NCBI RefSeq assembly: GCF_034190915.1
Contig: NW_026947491.1
Span: 22,136,101 to 22,200,100, forward strand
Direction of reading: 5' to 3'
Source: Cavia porcellus
Lineage: Eukaryota; Chordata; Mammalia; Rodentia; Caviidae
DNA length: 64,000 bases
The notes under the pieces are model-generated. The model had not been told where the DNA came from, ran no database searches, and saw nothing but the letters and a program-made list of their open reading frames with translations. The first letter of the stretch is position 1; each line of letters opens with the position of its first letter. This document shows positions 25,133-37,774 of this stretch, piece after piece. Position numbers and translations under genes: made by a program.

Positions 25133-25504
25133 GTTTTTTCCCTTGATGTCAGAAAGTTTCTATGCAGACATTCAAGATGTTGTACACTGGCTCTGGTAGA
25201 CAGTCAGTTAGAGAATATAAGCTTAATGTAGACTGAAATTGAGAAAAACTTTACATTAATAAACTTTATGTTATCCCCTAAGTTTACCTGATTATTTTTT
25301 AGGCAAAATTGGAGACCCAAATGTTGTGTCCTTGTTTTTGGTTAAAATTGGGTGACACAGTTTTCTAAGTGTGATGGAAAGGGTACTTTTTCAACATAGA
25401 ATAGTTTACATAGCTTGTGAATGTGTGTGTGTACACTGAACACAGAAGCTCTGCTTTGTGGTCTAGTAGCCATTTTTATAATTGTTATTAGATTTTTAAT
25501 TCAG

Positions 25505-25612
25505 GAACAACAGAGTTTCACTATTTTTGGCTAGTCTAGGTCTTAAAATATATCTGGTGATTTTTGCCTCAGTCACCCAGACTGGTATTATTACAGATGA
25601 GATTGGGCATGT
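25505..25612 (-). mobile_element. Diverged B1-like SINE
   Basis: Antisense pattern GAACAACAGAGTTTCACTAT...CAGTCACCCAGACTGG...ATTACAG. A 51-bp local duplication of the ACTGGTRTTATTACAGAT motif follows at 25580-25650. Confidence 0.45.
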
Positions 25613-25674
25613 TCAGGATGGTATGGACATAGACTGGTGTTATTACAGATATATGAAGCCCAACTGGGGTAGAT

Positions 25675-28600
25675 TTTTTTTTTTTTTTTGAAAACAGTAA
25701 AATAAAATTTCATAACAATATAACAGGACAATAACAGGTAGTACACTAAGTATTGTCATCTTTCAACTAGATGATCAGAGTACAATATATGGGCATAAAA
25801 AATTCTCCAAATGATATTGGCATAAAACTTTCTTTTCAGTAAATTAAGAGGAACAGTTAGTATAACTATATTTTTTCCTTTCTTTCTCTCTCATTTTGCC
25901 CATCCTAATTCCTTTTTCCTCATGAACAATTTCTTCACTTCTCAGAATAGCTATTGTAGGTTTCCCATCCTATTTATGTTTTCGGTTTCTTATAGGAAGG
26001 AGACAGTAATACCATGTTTACACAGGTGAGTCTGTTTTATTTCACTTATGAGTATGCTCTCCAGTTGCAACCGTTTACAAATATAAGTCTCAAGTTTATA
26101 CTTCATTATGACTGAGTAGTATACCATTGTATAAAAAGACCACTTTTTTATATGCATTCCTCAGTTGATAGGCATTTGTATTGTTTCCAAGATTTAGCTG
26201 TTACAAATTTTGCTGCTATACACATTTATCCACATATATCCCTATGATATGATGTGTTTAATTCTTCCAGGAAGATACTCAGTACAAGAATAAGTTGGGT
26301 TGAGTGGGACGTCTAATCCTAGTTTTTTCAGGAATTTCCATACTGATTTTCACAGTGGTTGCAACAGTTTACACTCCCACTAATACTTTTATTAGCCATT
26401 AGTGTTTTTTCAACTCATTGCAGATGCCCATTTTTTGGATTGGGTATTTTAATTGTGGGATCTGATTTTTTTTTTTTTTTTTTTACTCTTTATGTGTTCT
26501 AGATGTAAATTCTTTGTGTGGCTAAATTTTTTCCCGCTCTGTAGGTTGTATTTTCACTCTGCCAGTGATTTCTTTTGTTGTGGAATAGCTTTCAGTAAGT
26601 TGAGATCCTATTTGTTGATTCTTTGTAGTACTTCCTGTGTGGGCTTGGTTTTGTTCATGAAGTCTTTGCCTACACCTATATCTTCAAGATTTCTACCTAC
26701 TTTCTGTTCTAGTAGATTTAGGGTTTCTATTTCAATATTTAGAGCTTTGATCTATTTTTACTTTAGTGCATGGGATCAGACATGGATTTAGTTTGATTTT
26801 GACCCATGGAAAATGCTGTTTATATTAAAGAGGCTGTTTTCCTGCCAGTGAACATGTTTGGCCCTTTTGTCCACGATATGATGGCGGAGTGTGTTTGGAG
26901 TTCAGTCTACATCTTCTGATCTGTTCCACTCCTCGGGTTTGTTTTGTTTTGTTTTGTCTGTTTGTTTGCCAGTTCAATGCTGATTGTATCACAGTGGCTT
27001 TGTACTATAATTTCATGTCAGGGATTGCGATGCACCCTGTCTTTTGTTTCCCAGTTATATGTTTGCTCTTGTAGGTCTCTTCTGGTTCTAAATAAATTTT
27101 ATTAATGTTTTCTCTAGTTCTGTGATGTCTGAAAATAGTATTTTGATTGAGATTGCATGAAATCTTTATAACAATTTTGGTGGAATGACCACTTTCATTG
27201 TATTCATATTTCCCTTCCTTTGTCAGATTGATTCATAAATGCTTCATTTTTTTTGGATGCTATTTTGAAGGATTGTTTCCCTAATTTCTCTTAGTAAATT
27301 TGTTATTTACTAAGAAATGGTATTAATTTTTTATTGTATCTAGCTCCATTACTAAATTGGGTTATTAAATATACAAATCTTATGGTGAAATTTTGGGGGT
27401 CTTCTAGGTAGAGTATAATGTCTTCTGCAAATAATTTAACTTCTTGCTTTCCTATTCTTTTTTTTTTTTTTTTTTTTTTTTTTTGTACTGGGGATCAAAC
27501 TCAGGATTGTGCCACATGCAAGGCAAACACTTATGCCACAGAGCTAAATCCCCAGCTGCTTTCCTATTCTTAATCCTTTTACTTCTTTCTCTTTTCTACA
27601 TGCTCCCACTAATGTTTCCAGAACTATACCGAATATGATTGGTGATAGTGAACTGAATAGTAGTTGGAATACTGAATATTCTTGTCTTGTTCCTGATTTT
27701 AGAGTGAAAGCTTTAAGGTTTTGACCATTTAGCATGATGTTGGCTTTTGGTGTGTCACAGGTGATTTTTATCAGATTTAGATAAAGACCATCTGCTCCAG
27801 TTTTCTGCAGTATTTTTACCATGAATGGGTGTTAGACTTTGTCAGATGCTTTTTCTGCATCTGTTGAGATGATCATGTGATTTTTTTCCTTTGCTCTGTT
27901 TATATGTTATATTACATTAATTGATTTGCATTTCTAACCAACCTTGCATCCCTGGAATGAATTCTAAGTGGTCATGGTGTATAATCTTGTGGATTTCCTG
28001 CATTCTGTTTGCCAGTATCTTGTTGAGGATTTTTGCATCAGAGATCATTAGGGAGATAGGCCTGTAGTTCTCATTTTTTGATGAATCTTCCTCTGGTTTT
28101 GAAATCCTGGTAATATTTGCTTCTAGTAATGAGTTGGGAGTATTGCTTTGCTTTTCATTTCATTGAACAGTTTTTGGAGTGAGGACTGTAGATCTTCTCT
28201 AAATTTTTTTAGAATTCTGCTTTGTATATATCTATTAGGTCCTGGGGTTTTCTTTGTTGTTAGGTTTTTTTAAATTATGTTTTCAATTTCATTAACTAAT
28301 ATTGGGTTACTTAGAATTTTTATGTCCTCTTGATTTGGTACTTCATATGTATATAAATCTCTTATTTGGTTTTTGCTTTCCATTTTATTAGAATAAAACA
28401 TCAGATTAAGTATTGATGATCATCAGGATTTCTGCAGGATTTGTTGTGATTTTACCCTGTTTATTCTAATTGCATTATTTTGAGGTTTCCCCTTTTCTGA
28501 TACAGTTGATTAAGGGTTTATCAATTTTATTTATAATCTCAATTCATTGATTCTTTGTATTGTTTTCCTAATCTCAGTTGCATTAATTTATACTCTGATT

Positions 28601-29000
28601 TTTATGAGTCCTTCCCTACTGAGTTTTGGGCTTGAGTTGTTCTTTTTCTAGAAGTTTAAGATTCAACATTAGGTTGTCTATTTGAGCTCATTCTGTCTTC
28701 CTGGTATGGGTCTTCATCACTATAAATTTTTCTCTTAGGACTTTCATTGTGTCACATAAGTTGAGATATGTTGTATTGGCATTATTGTTTAATTGTAGAT
28801 TCTCTTTAATTCAGCTTTGATTGTATCTGTGATCCATTTGTTGTTTAGTAGAGTGTTATTTAATTTCCATGTCTTTTGTGGTTTCTTTTGCTCTTGATTT
28901 CCATTTTCATTGCACTATAATCCTATAATATGTGCGTGATAATTTCAATTCCTTTTCATTTACTTACACAGTTCTAAGGGTTAGTATGTGGTCTATTTTG
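25675..29000 (-). mobile_element. Old 5'-truncated L1 in intron 1
   Basis: The T-rich left edge is the 3' end. Antisense ORF2 follows, including the segment coding ILQKTGADGLYLNLIK, NIMLNGQ and [12 protein letters not shown] at 27544-27822 and many further L1 ORF2 stretches. Frameshifts and stops are numerous. The right end is judged by loss of L1 similarity near 29000. Arm A lacks it, so it is later than the duplication. Confidence 0.8.
27460..27556 (-). mobile_element. ID SINE inside the old L1
   Basis: Antisense ID with a long poly(T) and GTACTGGGGATCAAACTCAG. It is flanked by TGCTTTCCTATTCTT at 27445-27459 and 27557-27571. Confidence 0.95.
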
Positions 29001-29545
29001 GAGAAAGTCGGGGTAAATATTTTAATACTCATACCAATATACCAAAGCCACTGTGCTTGCATAAGGTAAAAAATCATCAATTCGCTTCATATCAAAAAAG
29101 TTATAATTTGTATCTATTGAAAATAGAACAATTCTGAGAAATATCCTTGGAATCTTCCAGATATAGATATATGGATGTGAATTTGTGATTAGTTGTCTAT
29201 GCCACATAATTTAGTTTTGAAAATTTGTTCTTGGTGATTCTAGAGTGGAGATCTATGATTATTGTAATTTCTTGAACAGAGGAAGCATTAACCCTTTATT
29301 GTGAGCCCCTTCACAAAATATCTTAATTTTTCATAATAGGGTGACTCACCCTATTATGTTAGAATGTTACCCTTTGATAACTTCAGGGTGATAGCTCATG
29401 GTAAATACAGCAGCATGTGCTTCAGTCTGCAATATACTCTTGAAGCATTTTAATTGTGCTTAGTTCTGCATTTGTCAGGGTTGGGGAAACTCTTGGTGCT
29501 GTGTTAAATTTTGGGCCCATCATTTTCGTTAAGAAATTGCTCATA

Positions 29546-29647
29546 GGGGCTGGGGATTTAGCTCAATGGCTTAAGCACTTCCCTGGTAAGCACAAGGCTG
29601 GGAGTTTGAGCCCTGCTACCATAAAAGAAACAAAGAAAAAGAAAGAA
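29546..29647 (+). mobile_element. ID SINE
   Basis: GGGGCTGGGGATTTAGCTCA with an A/G-rich tail. The flanks AGAAATTGCTCAT and AGAAGTTGCTCAT (29532-29544, 29648-29660) are a target duplication with one difference. Confidence 0.9.
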
Positions 29648-30042
29648 AGAAGTTGCTCATGGTTCAGCACATAACATGCATAGTAGTTTAGAAGAGAATT
29701 TTGTGAAAGGCATAGTTAAGTCTTCAGTATGTTGTGAGTGTTGGCCTTTATTGACAATACTCCACATAGAAATGATATTGAAAGGGGAGACCTACTTTGA
29801 AAATCAATCGGGAAGCAAGCATTATCCTGAATTCAATTCCAGAAAAGGACCCAACTGAACAAAAGACTGGAAGTCAGTCTCTTTGAAGAGCTTTGATGTC
29901 AAAATCTTCAAGAACATCTGGCAAACAGAATACAGGAAATCATCATAAAATATGACCCATTAGGGCCCTTTCCAGGGATGCAGGAAAGGTGAAACATACA
30001 TAATTAATAAATATGTTATAGCACATAAAAAGCAAGGGCAAG

Positions 30043-30125
30043 GGCTAGGAGTTTAGCTCAGCTGCACAAGTGGCTACCTGGCATTTGCAAAGTCATGATT
30101 TCAATACCTGCCTATTTCCTTTCTT
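30043..30125 (+). mobile_element. ID-like SINE
   Basis: GGGCTAGGAGTTTAGCTCAG...ATTTCAATACC. Confidence 0.65.
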
Positions 30126-30159
30126 GATCTCTCCGTAAAAAAATTAAAAACACCACACC

Positions 30160-30470
30160 ACCATGATAAATATACACTCATATTTATACAGGCATAGCTT
30201 GCAATAGGTAAAACTTGAAAACAGCCCAAAAGTTTATCCACTATTGAATGGATAAAAAAAGATGTGATAGTTTTTTGAACAATGGCAAACTACTCTGCCA
30301 TAGAGGAGGATAATTTGAGAAACTATTTGCTAAATGTTTATACCTAGAAAACACACTGTCAAGTGAAACAAAGTGGACACACAAATATAAATATCACTTG
30401 GTTTCTGTGATGTGAAAATGCAAAAGGAATGAAATGTGTATATTTTGTGTAATGTTCAATTAATGTTTTT
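30160..30470 (+). mobile_element. L1 3'-end fragment
   Basis: Sense L1 end with the ATTGAATGGATAAAAAAAGA region. It is the mirror of 2150-2330, immediately upstream of the KRAB-A flank shared by arms A and B. Confidence 0.7.
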
Positions 30471-30833
30471 CCAAAAAAAACTTCAGTTTTCAAAATGTTG
30501 ATTATATGCCACTTAAGAAAGAATGTCTCAATTATATGAGAAGTCTGATGTCAAAAGAGGTGTAATCTGTTGTCTGTCGCAACCCTTCATTCGATACTTT
30601 TCTGCCTGCTTTTTTCTGGAAATTGTGATTTGGAGGCTACTTCTATGAGCTTCACTTTGGAAATAGTCCACGATATAATTTCAGTAACCCTCCCAGTCAA
30701 CCAGTGCTTCCTAATTTGCTTTTATTGTAGCACAGAGAAACAGTGTAGATATGGAATTTTTATTTGAAGGAGTTCAAGTTCTCAGGGTATGAGTGTGAAC
30801 CTTCTTTCAGGAAAAATATATGTGATTCTTTAG

Positions 30834-30992
<159 letters not shown>

Positions 30993-31158
30993 TAGAGATA
31001 ATTTGTTCTTGCTGATGGGTACAGATTCATTAAATAGAATAAAAATTATTTTGAATAGTATATTAGTCTTGTTAACATTATACCATGAATCTAACTGCTG
31101 CTTCTAATTTTTATATAATGATATGGTGACTGTTTGTGTTTCTATGGCTACAATCCAG

Positions 31159-31219
31159 GAAGGACTTGGGACAGCCAGCAAATGGAAAAAGGATTCAGAA
31201 ATTATTCAAGAAAGCTGAG
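31159..31219 (+). CDS. Exon 3: KRAB-b box
   Basis: The 61-nt exon lies between CAATCCAG and GTAATT and is entered with one carried base. The product Gly-Arg-Thr-Trp-Asp-Ser-Gln-Gln-Met-Glu-Lys-Gly-Phe-Arg-Asn-Tyr resembles KRAB-b boxes of the form GRKWEDQNIEDxYKN. It ends with two bases (AG) that complete an Arg codon with the first base of exon 4. Intron 2 is only 198 bp. No counterpart is visible in arms A or C. Confidence 0.85.
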
Positions 31220-32441
31220 GTAATTGGCATTCATAAGGAAAAGCAGTGCTTCTCAACAGTGCCTGTGATCAGAAATATTACAAGGAATCTTTATAAATAA
31301 GGTCATGTTTAAATTTACTTAATATCATATATTTTACTGATATGCATACAGGTTGATGTTGTATAACCTGATAATTGAATAGAAAGATATTCCATATCAG
31401 GAAACTAAGTCAGTAGTGACATGCAACAAGAAACATTACCTCATACATTGGAATGAAGATGTTCTTTCATGATCAACATCATGAAAACGTATGAAGTTGC
31501 CTTTAGTTTTTATATATAGACACATAAAAAAGAATAAATATTAAGTTCATCAGGAACTCATATATATATTAGATATGGGTTATATAAACAATTGCTAATC
31601 TGGAAGCAATATTCAAAATGCATATGAATGCTGATGTTTTAATAAATGTTGGAAGCATCCTCCAGAGGGTTGTGTTCCTTCATGTTTTAAAGTTCTTACA
31701 AACACCCTTACCATGTATAATGTCTTAGTTATACATTTATACTTATGCTCAAAGCAGGGTCTACATGGGTATTCACAGAAGATAACTGTGATAATTCACA
31801 ATATGTAAACTCTGGTAAGAATCTAGGTGTCTGTCACTGTGTTCTTCGGAAGTGAGGAGGTGGCATAGTCTCAACATTGTTTTGCCTTCTTATACTCTAA
31901 GCACTCTGGTAAGCTGAACCGGCAGGGTGACTTCATGAAGTTCACGCTGATATCACATGAGTGATCAATGGAAATTTCTCTCAAAATCATAAGTGAAAAA
32001 GCTAAAAATGTACTTTATTGCTCAGACTCTTAATTTATTTATCAGCACAAAAAGCAACACTCTGCCTCACAATGTTAAATGCAGTAAGTCAGACACACAA
32101 TGAATTATCATGTGTTTTCTATTACATAAGATTCTAAACTATAAAATAGGGAGTAAAATTAAGAAGAGATAGAAGGATAGAGGGCTGTGATAAGGCTTCA
32201 AAAATGAGCACTTTGTTATATACATAAGAATAAATGACTTAAATGAAACTTGATCTTACTTATTACAAAACCAGTTTAAAATTCCCAGCAAATATCGTCC
32301 TTTGGGAAGTGTATGTTGTGCAGTCATCCTCCAGCCAAATATTTCTGAAAATTTCTTAGAAGGCAGTGAGCCAGAATTTGTGCTGCTAAATTATTGATAT
32401 GGAGATACTTTTATCGTGATTAATATTTTATTTCTGTACAG
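31220..32441 (+). other. Intron 3 of the zinc-finger gene
   Basis: This 1.2-kb AT-rich stretch lies between the KRAB-b donor (GTAATT) and the finger-exon acceptor. I see no clear SINE, L1 or further exon in it. Confidence 0.6.
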
Positions 32442-34530
32442 AAATGAAGAGGTAGCAATGTGGTATCAATGTAAAACTTGCAATCAACATAAAAACGTAT
32501 ACCTTTGGCCTTCAAATGTTAATGCAGACAAGACAAAATCTGCTTTAAATCCAGCCGAAAGTTTTGTTTGTGGAGAGCCCCTGATTGTGCATTTATCACT
32601 GAATATGCCCATCTTACCTCACCCTGGAGGAAAGCCACGTGAGTATTTGGGATTTGATGACAAACTGAGTAAATATAATGAACATAGAAAACCCTGCAGT
32701 GATTTCCAGTGCTTTCAGAAGCATGCAAGGACAAAGAATGGAGAGAAACCCTATCAACATGAGCAGTGCATGAAATCCTACTCTGAATTTAGTGAAAGAG
32801 CTCACTCTGAAGAGAAGATAGTTGTTGATCAGGAAAATGAGAAAGCCTCCAGCACCCGCACTGGTCCTCAGATCACTGAAAGAATTCACTCTGGGAAGAG
32901 ACCATATGAATGCAAGCAATATGAAAAAACCTGCCACACTCAAAATTGTGAAGTTCTTGAAAGAATTCACATGGAAAACAAACCTTATGTGTGCAAGCAA
33001 TGTGGGAAGACATTCACTACCCACAAATCTTGTCAAGTACATGAAAGAAATCACATGGGAATGAAACCTTATGTGTGCAAGCAATGTGGAAAAGCATTTA
33101 CCACAAAGAGTTATTCCAAAATACATGAAAGAATTCACACAGGACTGAAACCTTACTTGTGCAAGCACTGTGGAAAGGCATTCAGTACACATAATAATTG
33201 TCAAAAACACAAAAGACTTCACAGTGGGGTGAAACCCTATGTGTGCAAACAATGTGGGAAAGCATTCACTACTCAGAATGATTGTCAAGTACATGGAAGA
33301 ACTCACACTGGGGAAAAACCTTATGGTTGCAAGCAATGTGGGAAAGCATTCACTACACACCACTCTTGTCAAAGACATGAACGCAGTCACACTGGAGTGA
33401 AACCTTATGTGTGCAACCAGTGTGGAAAAGCATTCACTACAAAGACTTATTCCAAAATACATGAAAACATTCACACTGGCCAGAAACTGTATGTGTGCAA
33501 GCAATGTGGAAAGACGTTCACTACACAGAGTCATTGTCAAAGACATGAAAGAAACCACACTGGGGAAAAACCTCATGGTTGTAAACAATGTGGGAAGGCA
33601 TTCAGTACATTCAATGATTGTCAAAGACATGAAAGAACTCACACTGGAGAGAAACCTTATGTGTGCAGACAGTGTGGGAAGGCATTCACTACACCCAGTA
33701 AAAGGCAAAGACATGAAAGAACTCATACTGGGGAGAAACCTTATGTTTGCAAACTGTGTGGGAAGGCATTCACGACAAACCAATATTGTCAAGTGCATGA
33801 AAGAACTCACACTGCTGAGAAACATTATATATGCAGGAAATGTGGAAAAGCATTCACTACACACAATGATTGTCAAAGACATAAAAGCACTCACACTGTG
33901 GAAAAACCTTTTATGTGCCAGCAATGTGGAAAAGCATTCCATACAAAGTCTTACTGTAAAATACATGAAAGAATTCACAATGGGGAGAAACCTTATATGT
34001 GCAAGCATTGTGGAAAAGCATTCACTATTAGGAATGGATACAGAAGACATCAAAGAATTCACACAGGGGAAAAGCCTTATGTATGCACGCAATGTGGGAA
34101 AGCATTCACTCAACGGAGTAGTTGTAAAAGACATGAAAGTACTCACACGGGGGAGAAACCTTATGTGTGCAAGCAATGTGGGAAGACATTCACTACACAT
34201 CAGTCTTGTCAAAAACATGAAAGAACTCATACCGGGGAGAAACCTTACGTGTGCAAGCAATGCGGGAAGGCATTCACTCAAAGGAGTAGCTGTAAAAGAC
34301 ATGAAAGTAGTCACACTGGGGTGAAACCTTATCTGTGCAAACTATGTGGAAAGACATTTACTACACACCAATCTTGTCAAATACATGAAAGAACTCACAC
34401 AGACAAAAGACCATATGCATATGAGCCATTGGGCAAAAGATTTGCTAGTAATTCCTCATTTTGTATACATAGAACTCACCCTGAGGAGGAGCCCTATGTA
34501 AATCAACAATGTGGAGAAAGAATTCAGTGA
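32442..34530 (+). CDS. Exon 4: linker and 17-finger C2H2 array
   Basis: The acceptor TTTCTGTACAG at 32431-32441 opens the exon, which ends in TGA at 34528-34530 and encodes residues 64-759. Residues 64-247 hold decayed finger remnants, for example one reading Cys-Lys-Gln-Tyr instead of Cys-x2-Cys. Seventeen intact C-x2-C-x12-H-x3-H fingers with mostly TGEKPY linkers occupy residues about 248-716 (32992-34398). Two degenerate fingers follow. The conserved core Leu of the finger helix is never Leu here: it is Cys in 13 fingers, Ser in two, Arg in one and Tyr in one. Helix position -1 is Thr in 14 of 17. Fingers 14-15 and 16-17 are near copies. The long antisense and +1-frame open readings over this exon are periodicity artefacts. 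Confidence 0.95.
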
Positions 34531-34841
34531 ACACATTTTTTATCAACTACGTGAAAGAATTCACTGGAGAGTGACCCTATATATGTAAGCCTATTTGGAA
34601 AAAAGGGTGAAAATTCCTCCTGTAATGGAGACTTGTACACATTGAAATGTAAAATTTGATGTCAGTATTTCTTCATGGACTTTTAAGAAAATACACTCCC
34701 ATTCTTCTAGAATGTGTTTTGTGTTTTTTAGAAAAGTCACTTAAAAACTGAACTTCGTAGTCTTTCCTAGAAACAATATTGACATAACATATTTTTGAGA
34801 CTGATGATATAGCTAATATGGTGAGGTATAGTCTGATAAAA

Positions 34842-34847
34842 AATAAA
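34842..34847 (+). terminator. Candidate poly(A) signal AATAAA (proximal)
   Basis: AATAAA lies 312 bp after the stop codon in an AT-rich 3'UTR and before an ID insertion. A second AATAAA at 35393-35398 is an alternative. The sequence alone does not say which is used. Confidence 0.45.
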
Positions 34848-35002
34848 TTTTAATACTTTTTAACTGGGATTTCCTACTAGCCTTAATTTAAATGTCTTGT
34901 GTATGATTCATATTCTATATACAAAAAGATAGCTTTAGTTTGGTGATATATTTGTAAATGTATACATATTTAGAGACATGTATTTTTAAAAGTTCATATT
35001 TT

Positions 35003-35095
35003 GGGGGCTGGGGATTTAGCTCAGCAGCATAAGCGCCTGCCTTGCAAGCATGTGGTTGTGAGTTCAATCTCTGGTACTGGTAAAAATACAAAAAA
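35003..35095 (+). mobile_element. ID SINE in the gene's possible 3'UTR
   Basis: Near-consensus ID flanked by AAAAGTTCATATTTT (34988-35002 and 35096-35110). The stretch 35400-35890 beyond it shows nothing recognisable. Confidence 0.95.
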
Positions 35096-35392
35096 AAAAG
35101 TTCATATTTTTCCACACAGCTTGTGGATCACCAAATGTATTTTTTATGTCCTAACTAGATACCTGTTTATATCCCAACATAATTATATAAGACACATCAG
35201 TTCACCTATTTTGTTTCCTGTTGGTATCAGTATCATGATTTACAGAAAATGTTTTCTTACAATCAACATTTTATATTTCATGCTTATATTGTTATAACTT
35301 GAATTTGGTGATTATTTTACCACAATTTATACAGCAGATGATACTGCTATGTGTTTCTGCTTGAAACACATCAGATGAACTATACCCTGTGT

Positions 35393-35398
35393 AATAAA
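35393..35398 (+). terminator. Candidate poly(A) signal AATAAA (distal)
   Basis: AATAAA sits in a TGTGTAATAAAGTTAT context 863 bp after the stop codon, downstream of the ID element at 35003-35095. If it is used, the ID element is part of the 3'UTR. Confidence 0.4.
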
Positions 35399-35889
35399 GT
35401 TATCTTGAACTGTAATAGTTTATCAGTTATCACTTACTAGAGAAGCAGTTTTAATGTGAGATATTCCATTATATAAGAATGTCTTGCAGTGTCAGTACAC
35501 ACGCTCAGATGTGGATATAAACAGTCTGTCTGTGCACTGGATATCCAAACAATCCAGTTCCAGTCCTGGAACCCACAATTGTGCTCCCTTGAATCTGTGT
35601 CAGAAACTGAAGTGTCTGTGCCATAAGACTAAATGGTCTGTCCTATAGGCTGAAAAGCCAGTGCTGGAAGCCAGGAGATGGCTTCCAGTGTGAGAGTGAA
35701 CACCGGAATTCCTCCACAAATGCACATGGGAAGCCTTTCTTTGTTTTTTTTTTTTTTTTTATGACATTCTGTCAACAAATCTTAGGTCTTCCCCGTCCAT
35801 AATTTGCTGGGCAAATTTAGTTGGCCGTATAGTACTCAACTTGAAACAAACCGTGAACTGACACTGTTATGGGAGAACTGACACTGATA

Positions 35890-36860
35890 CGAGAAAACAT
35901 TTCAAATCATTGGTCATTTGAGAAATGTGGAATGAAAACAACACTGAGATCCCATTTGATTCCAGAAAGAATGGCTGTCATCAAGAAATAAACCAATATG
36001 AAATGCTGGAGGGGCTGTGGGGATAAAAAAGGAACCCTTCTGTACTGTTTTGGGAGTATTGATTAGTGTAACCACTGTGGAAATTTGTATGATTTTCTTC
36101 TAAAAAGTAGAATTAGAGGTCCCTGTCAACTCACCTATTCCCCATCTGTGTGTCTTCCTGGAAAAATTAAAAACATCATACCATAGTCATATATGTGCAC
36201 ATATGTTTATCACAGCATAATTTGTAATAGCCAGATCTTTTTTTTTTAATCACTACCAGGGATTGAACTCAAGACTGCCTGCTTGCAAGTCAGGTGCTTA
36301 TGCCGTTGAGCTAAATCCCCAGCCCCAATAGCCAGATCTTGAAAACAACTCAATTGCCCATCAACCAAAGAATGGATAAATTATGGTGTTTTCATGCTAT
36401 GAAGTACTTTCTACTTAGCCATAATCAAGGATAAACTTGAGACTTTATAGCTAAGTGGATTCAAGTTGAGATTATACCCATAAATGAAATAAATGTGACT
36501 CAATGTTTAAACATCATATTAACTCACTGAGGTGAGAAATTGAAACTGTAAATAAGGGCCAAAATTTACAATAGATATTGTGAAGTGGGAAGTTGTTCCA
36601 TAGAAAAGAGGAAGTAAGATGTGGGAATGGGGAAAGGAAGGGTAAAAGGAAAAAAAAATACAAGACAGTTACACTACTAGTTTTTCTTCTTGTAAAAGAC
36701 TTCTACTATTGTCATTTAGGGAGTATTTTATGCCCATGTCTTATACTCTGAGTATGTGCTTTGAAATATCAATGTGCAGTGCATCGTTATTCTCCTTTTA
36801 TTTGTGAATGAAGTTGTTTAATTTTTCCCATAAAATGATAAAAAAATATTTAAAAAGGAA
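35890..36860 (+). mobile_element. 5'-truncated L1 (end of ORF2 and 3'UTR)
   Basis: The sequence runs from the L1 ORF2 C-terminal region (GGAGGGGCTGTGGGGATAAA) through the typical AATAGCCAGATCTTG segment into a 3'UTR that resembles 39770-40090. It is split by the ID at 36240-36326. Downstream, 36861-37400 shows no clear feature. Confidence 0.75.
36240..36326 (-). mobile_element. ID SINE inside the L1 3' end
   Basis: Antisense ID flanked by AATAGCCAGATCTT at 36226-36239 and 36327-36340. Confidence 0.95.
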
Positions 36861-37571
36861 ACAGCACTGACATCCTCAATGACTTATGAGCGTAAAAAAG
36901 CTCCTTAGTAGTTATTTACCTTTGAATATTTACTTCATAGGACCTCAAAATTAAAGGTGGTGCACCTTACTTTTACATCTTGACTATTTGTTGACTTTCC
37001 CTTCATGACATCTCCTATTGTGTTATTTTTCTTTTTCTAAAATCTCAATGCAGCACTTTGTTCAATATTGTATCTTTGAAGAACTTAAGTTTGAAGTATG
37101 TATATAATATTCAGACATTTTCAGTGCTTATAAAACAGAACTGATACCTATTCCAAATATAGTTAAGTTATAAAATATTGCAAATTTAGGTCTTCCTTGA
37201 AATCTGAATTACAAATATTTTCTGGGTTATAACAGAGAAAAAGTAAAAATTACAGAAAAATGTTAACTTTAGAAATCTGTTATTTTTTTCCATGCTGAAA
37301 ACATTACCAGAAATCATTCCTAATAAGCATGTACTTTACCAGTGAGATATTTTTCTAGACCTCTCTATGTTTTAGATGCAAAATAGTTATTATATTAGCA
37401 CTCCAGGTCTCTTTCTGATCACCTGTGATCCAATCACACAGGAGAGAGAGACAAGAGGGTCAGTATAAATTCAAACCCAGTCTGGGCTACAGAATGTGTT
37501 CAATGACATACTTACCTGCATATCAAGGCCCTGTTTCTAAAACACAGGAATAGTTTTTCCATCAGTCATAA

Positions 37572-37690
37572 AAAGTTCACTGGGCATGATGGCACAGGCC
37601 TATACTCCCAGCATTTGGGAGGCTGAGGCAGGAGATCGTTGCAGGTTCAAGACCAGCCTGAACTGTGTAGTGAAACCCTGCCTCAAAAAA
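37572..37690 (+). mobile_element. B1-like SINE
   Basis: CTGGGCATGATGGCACAGGC...GGGAGGCTGAGGCAGGAGAT...CCCTGCCTCAAAAAAATAAA. A second, weaker B1-like stretch lies at 37400-37550. Confidence 0.85.
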
Positions 37691-37774
37691 ATAAAAAGTT
37701 TCTAAATCTATGTAATTTAGTGTCAAATGTTAGTGGTTTTATTTTTTGTCTTCCATTTAAATGTTTTTTGTTTT

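Noticed and set aside
32614..34314. 566-codon open frame antisense to the finger exon
   Set aside because: It follows the 84-bp periodicity of the finger repeats: the antisense of a repeated unit without stops stays open. The +1-frame 305-codon reading at 33407-34324 is the same artefact. No start context, domain or splice support.
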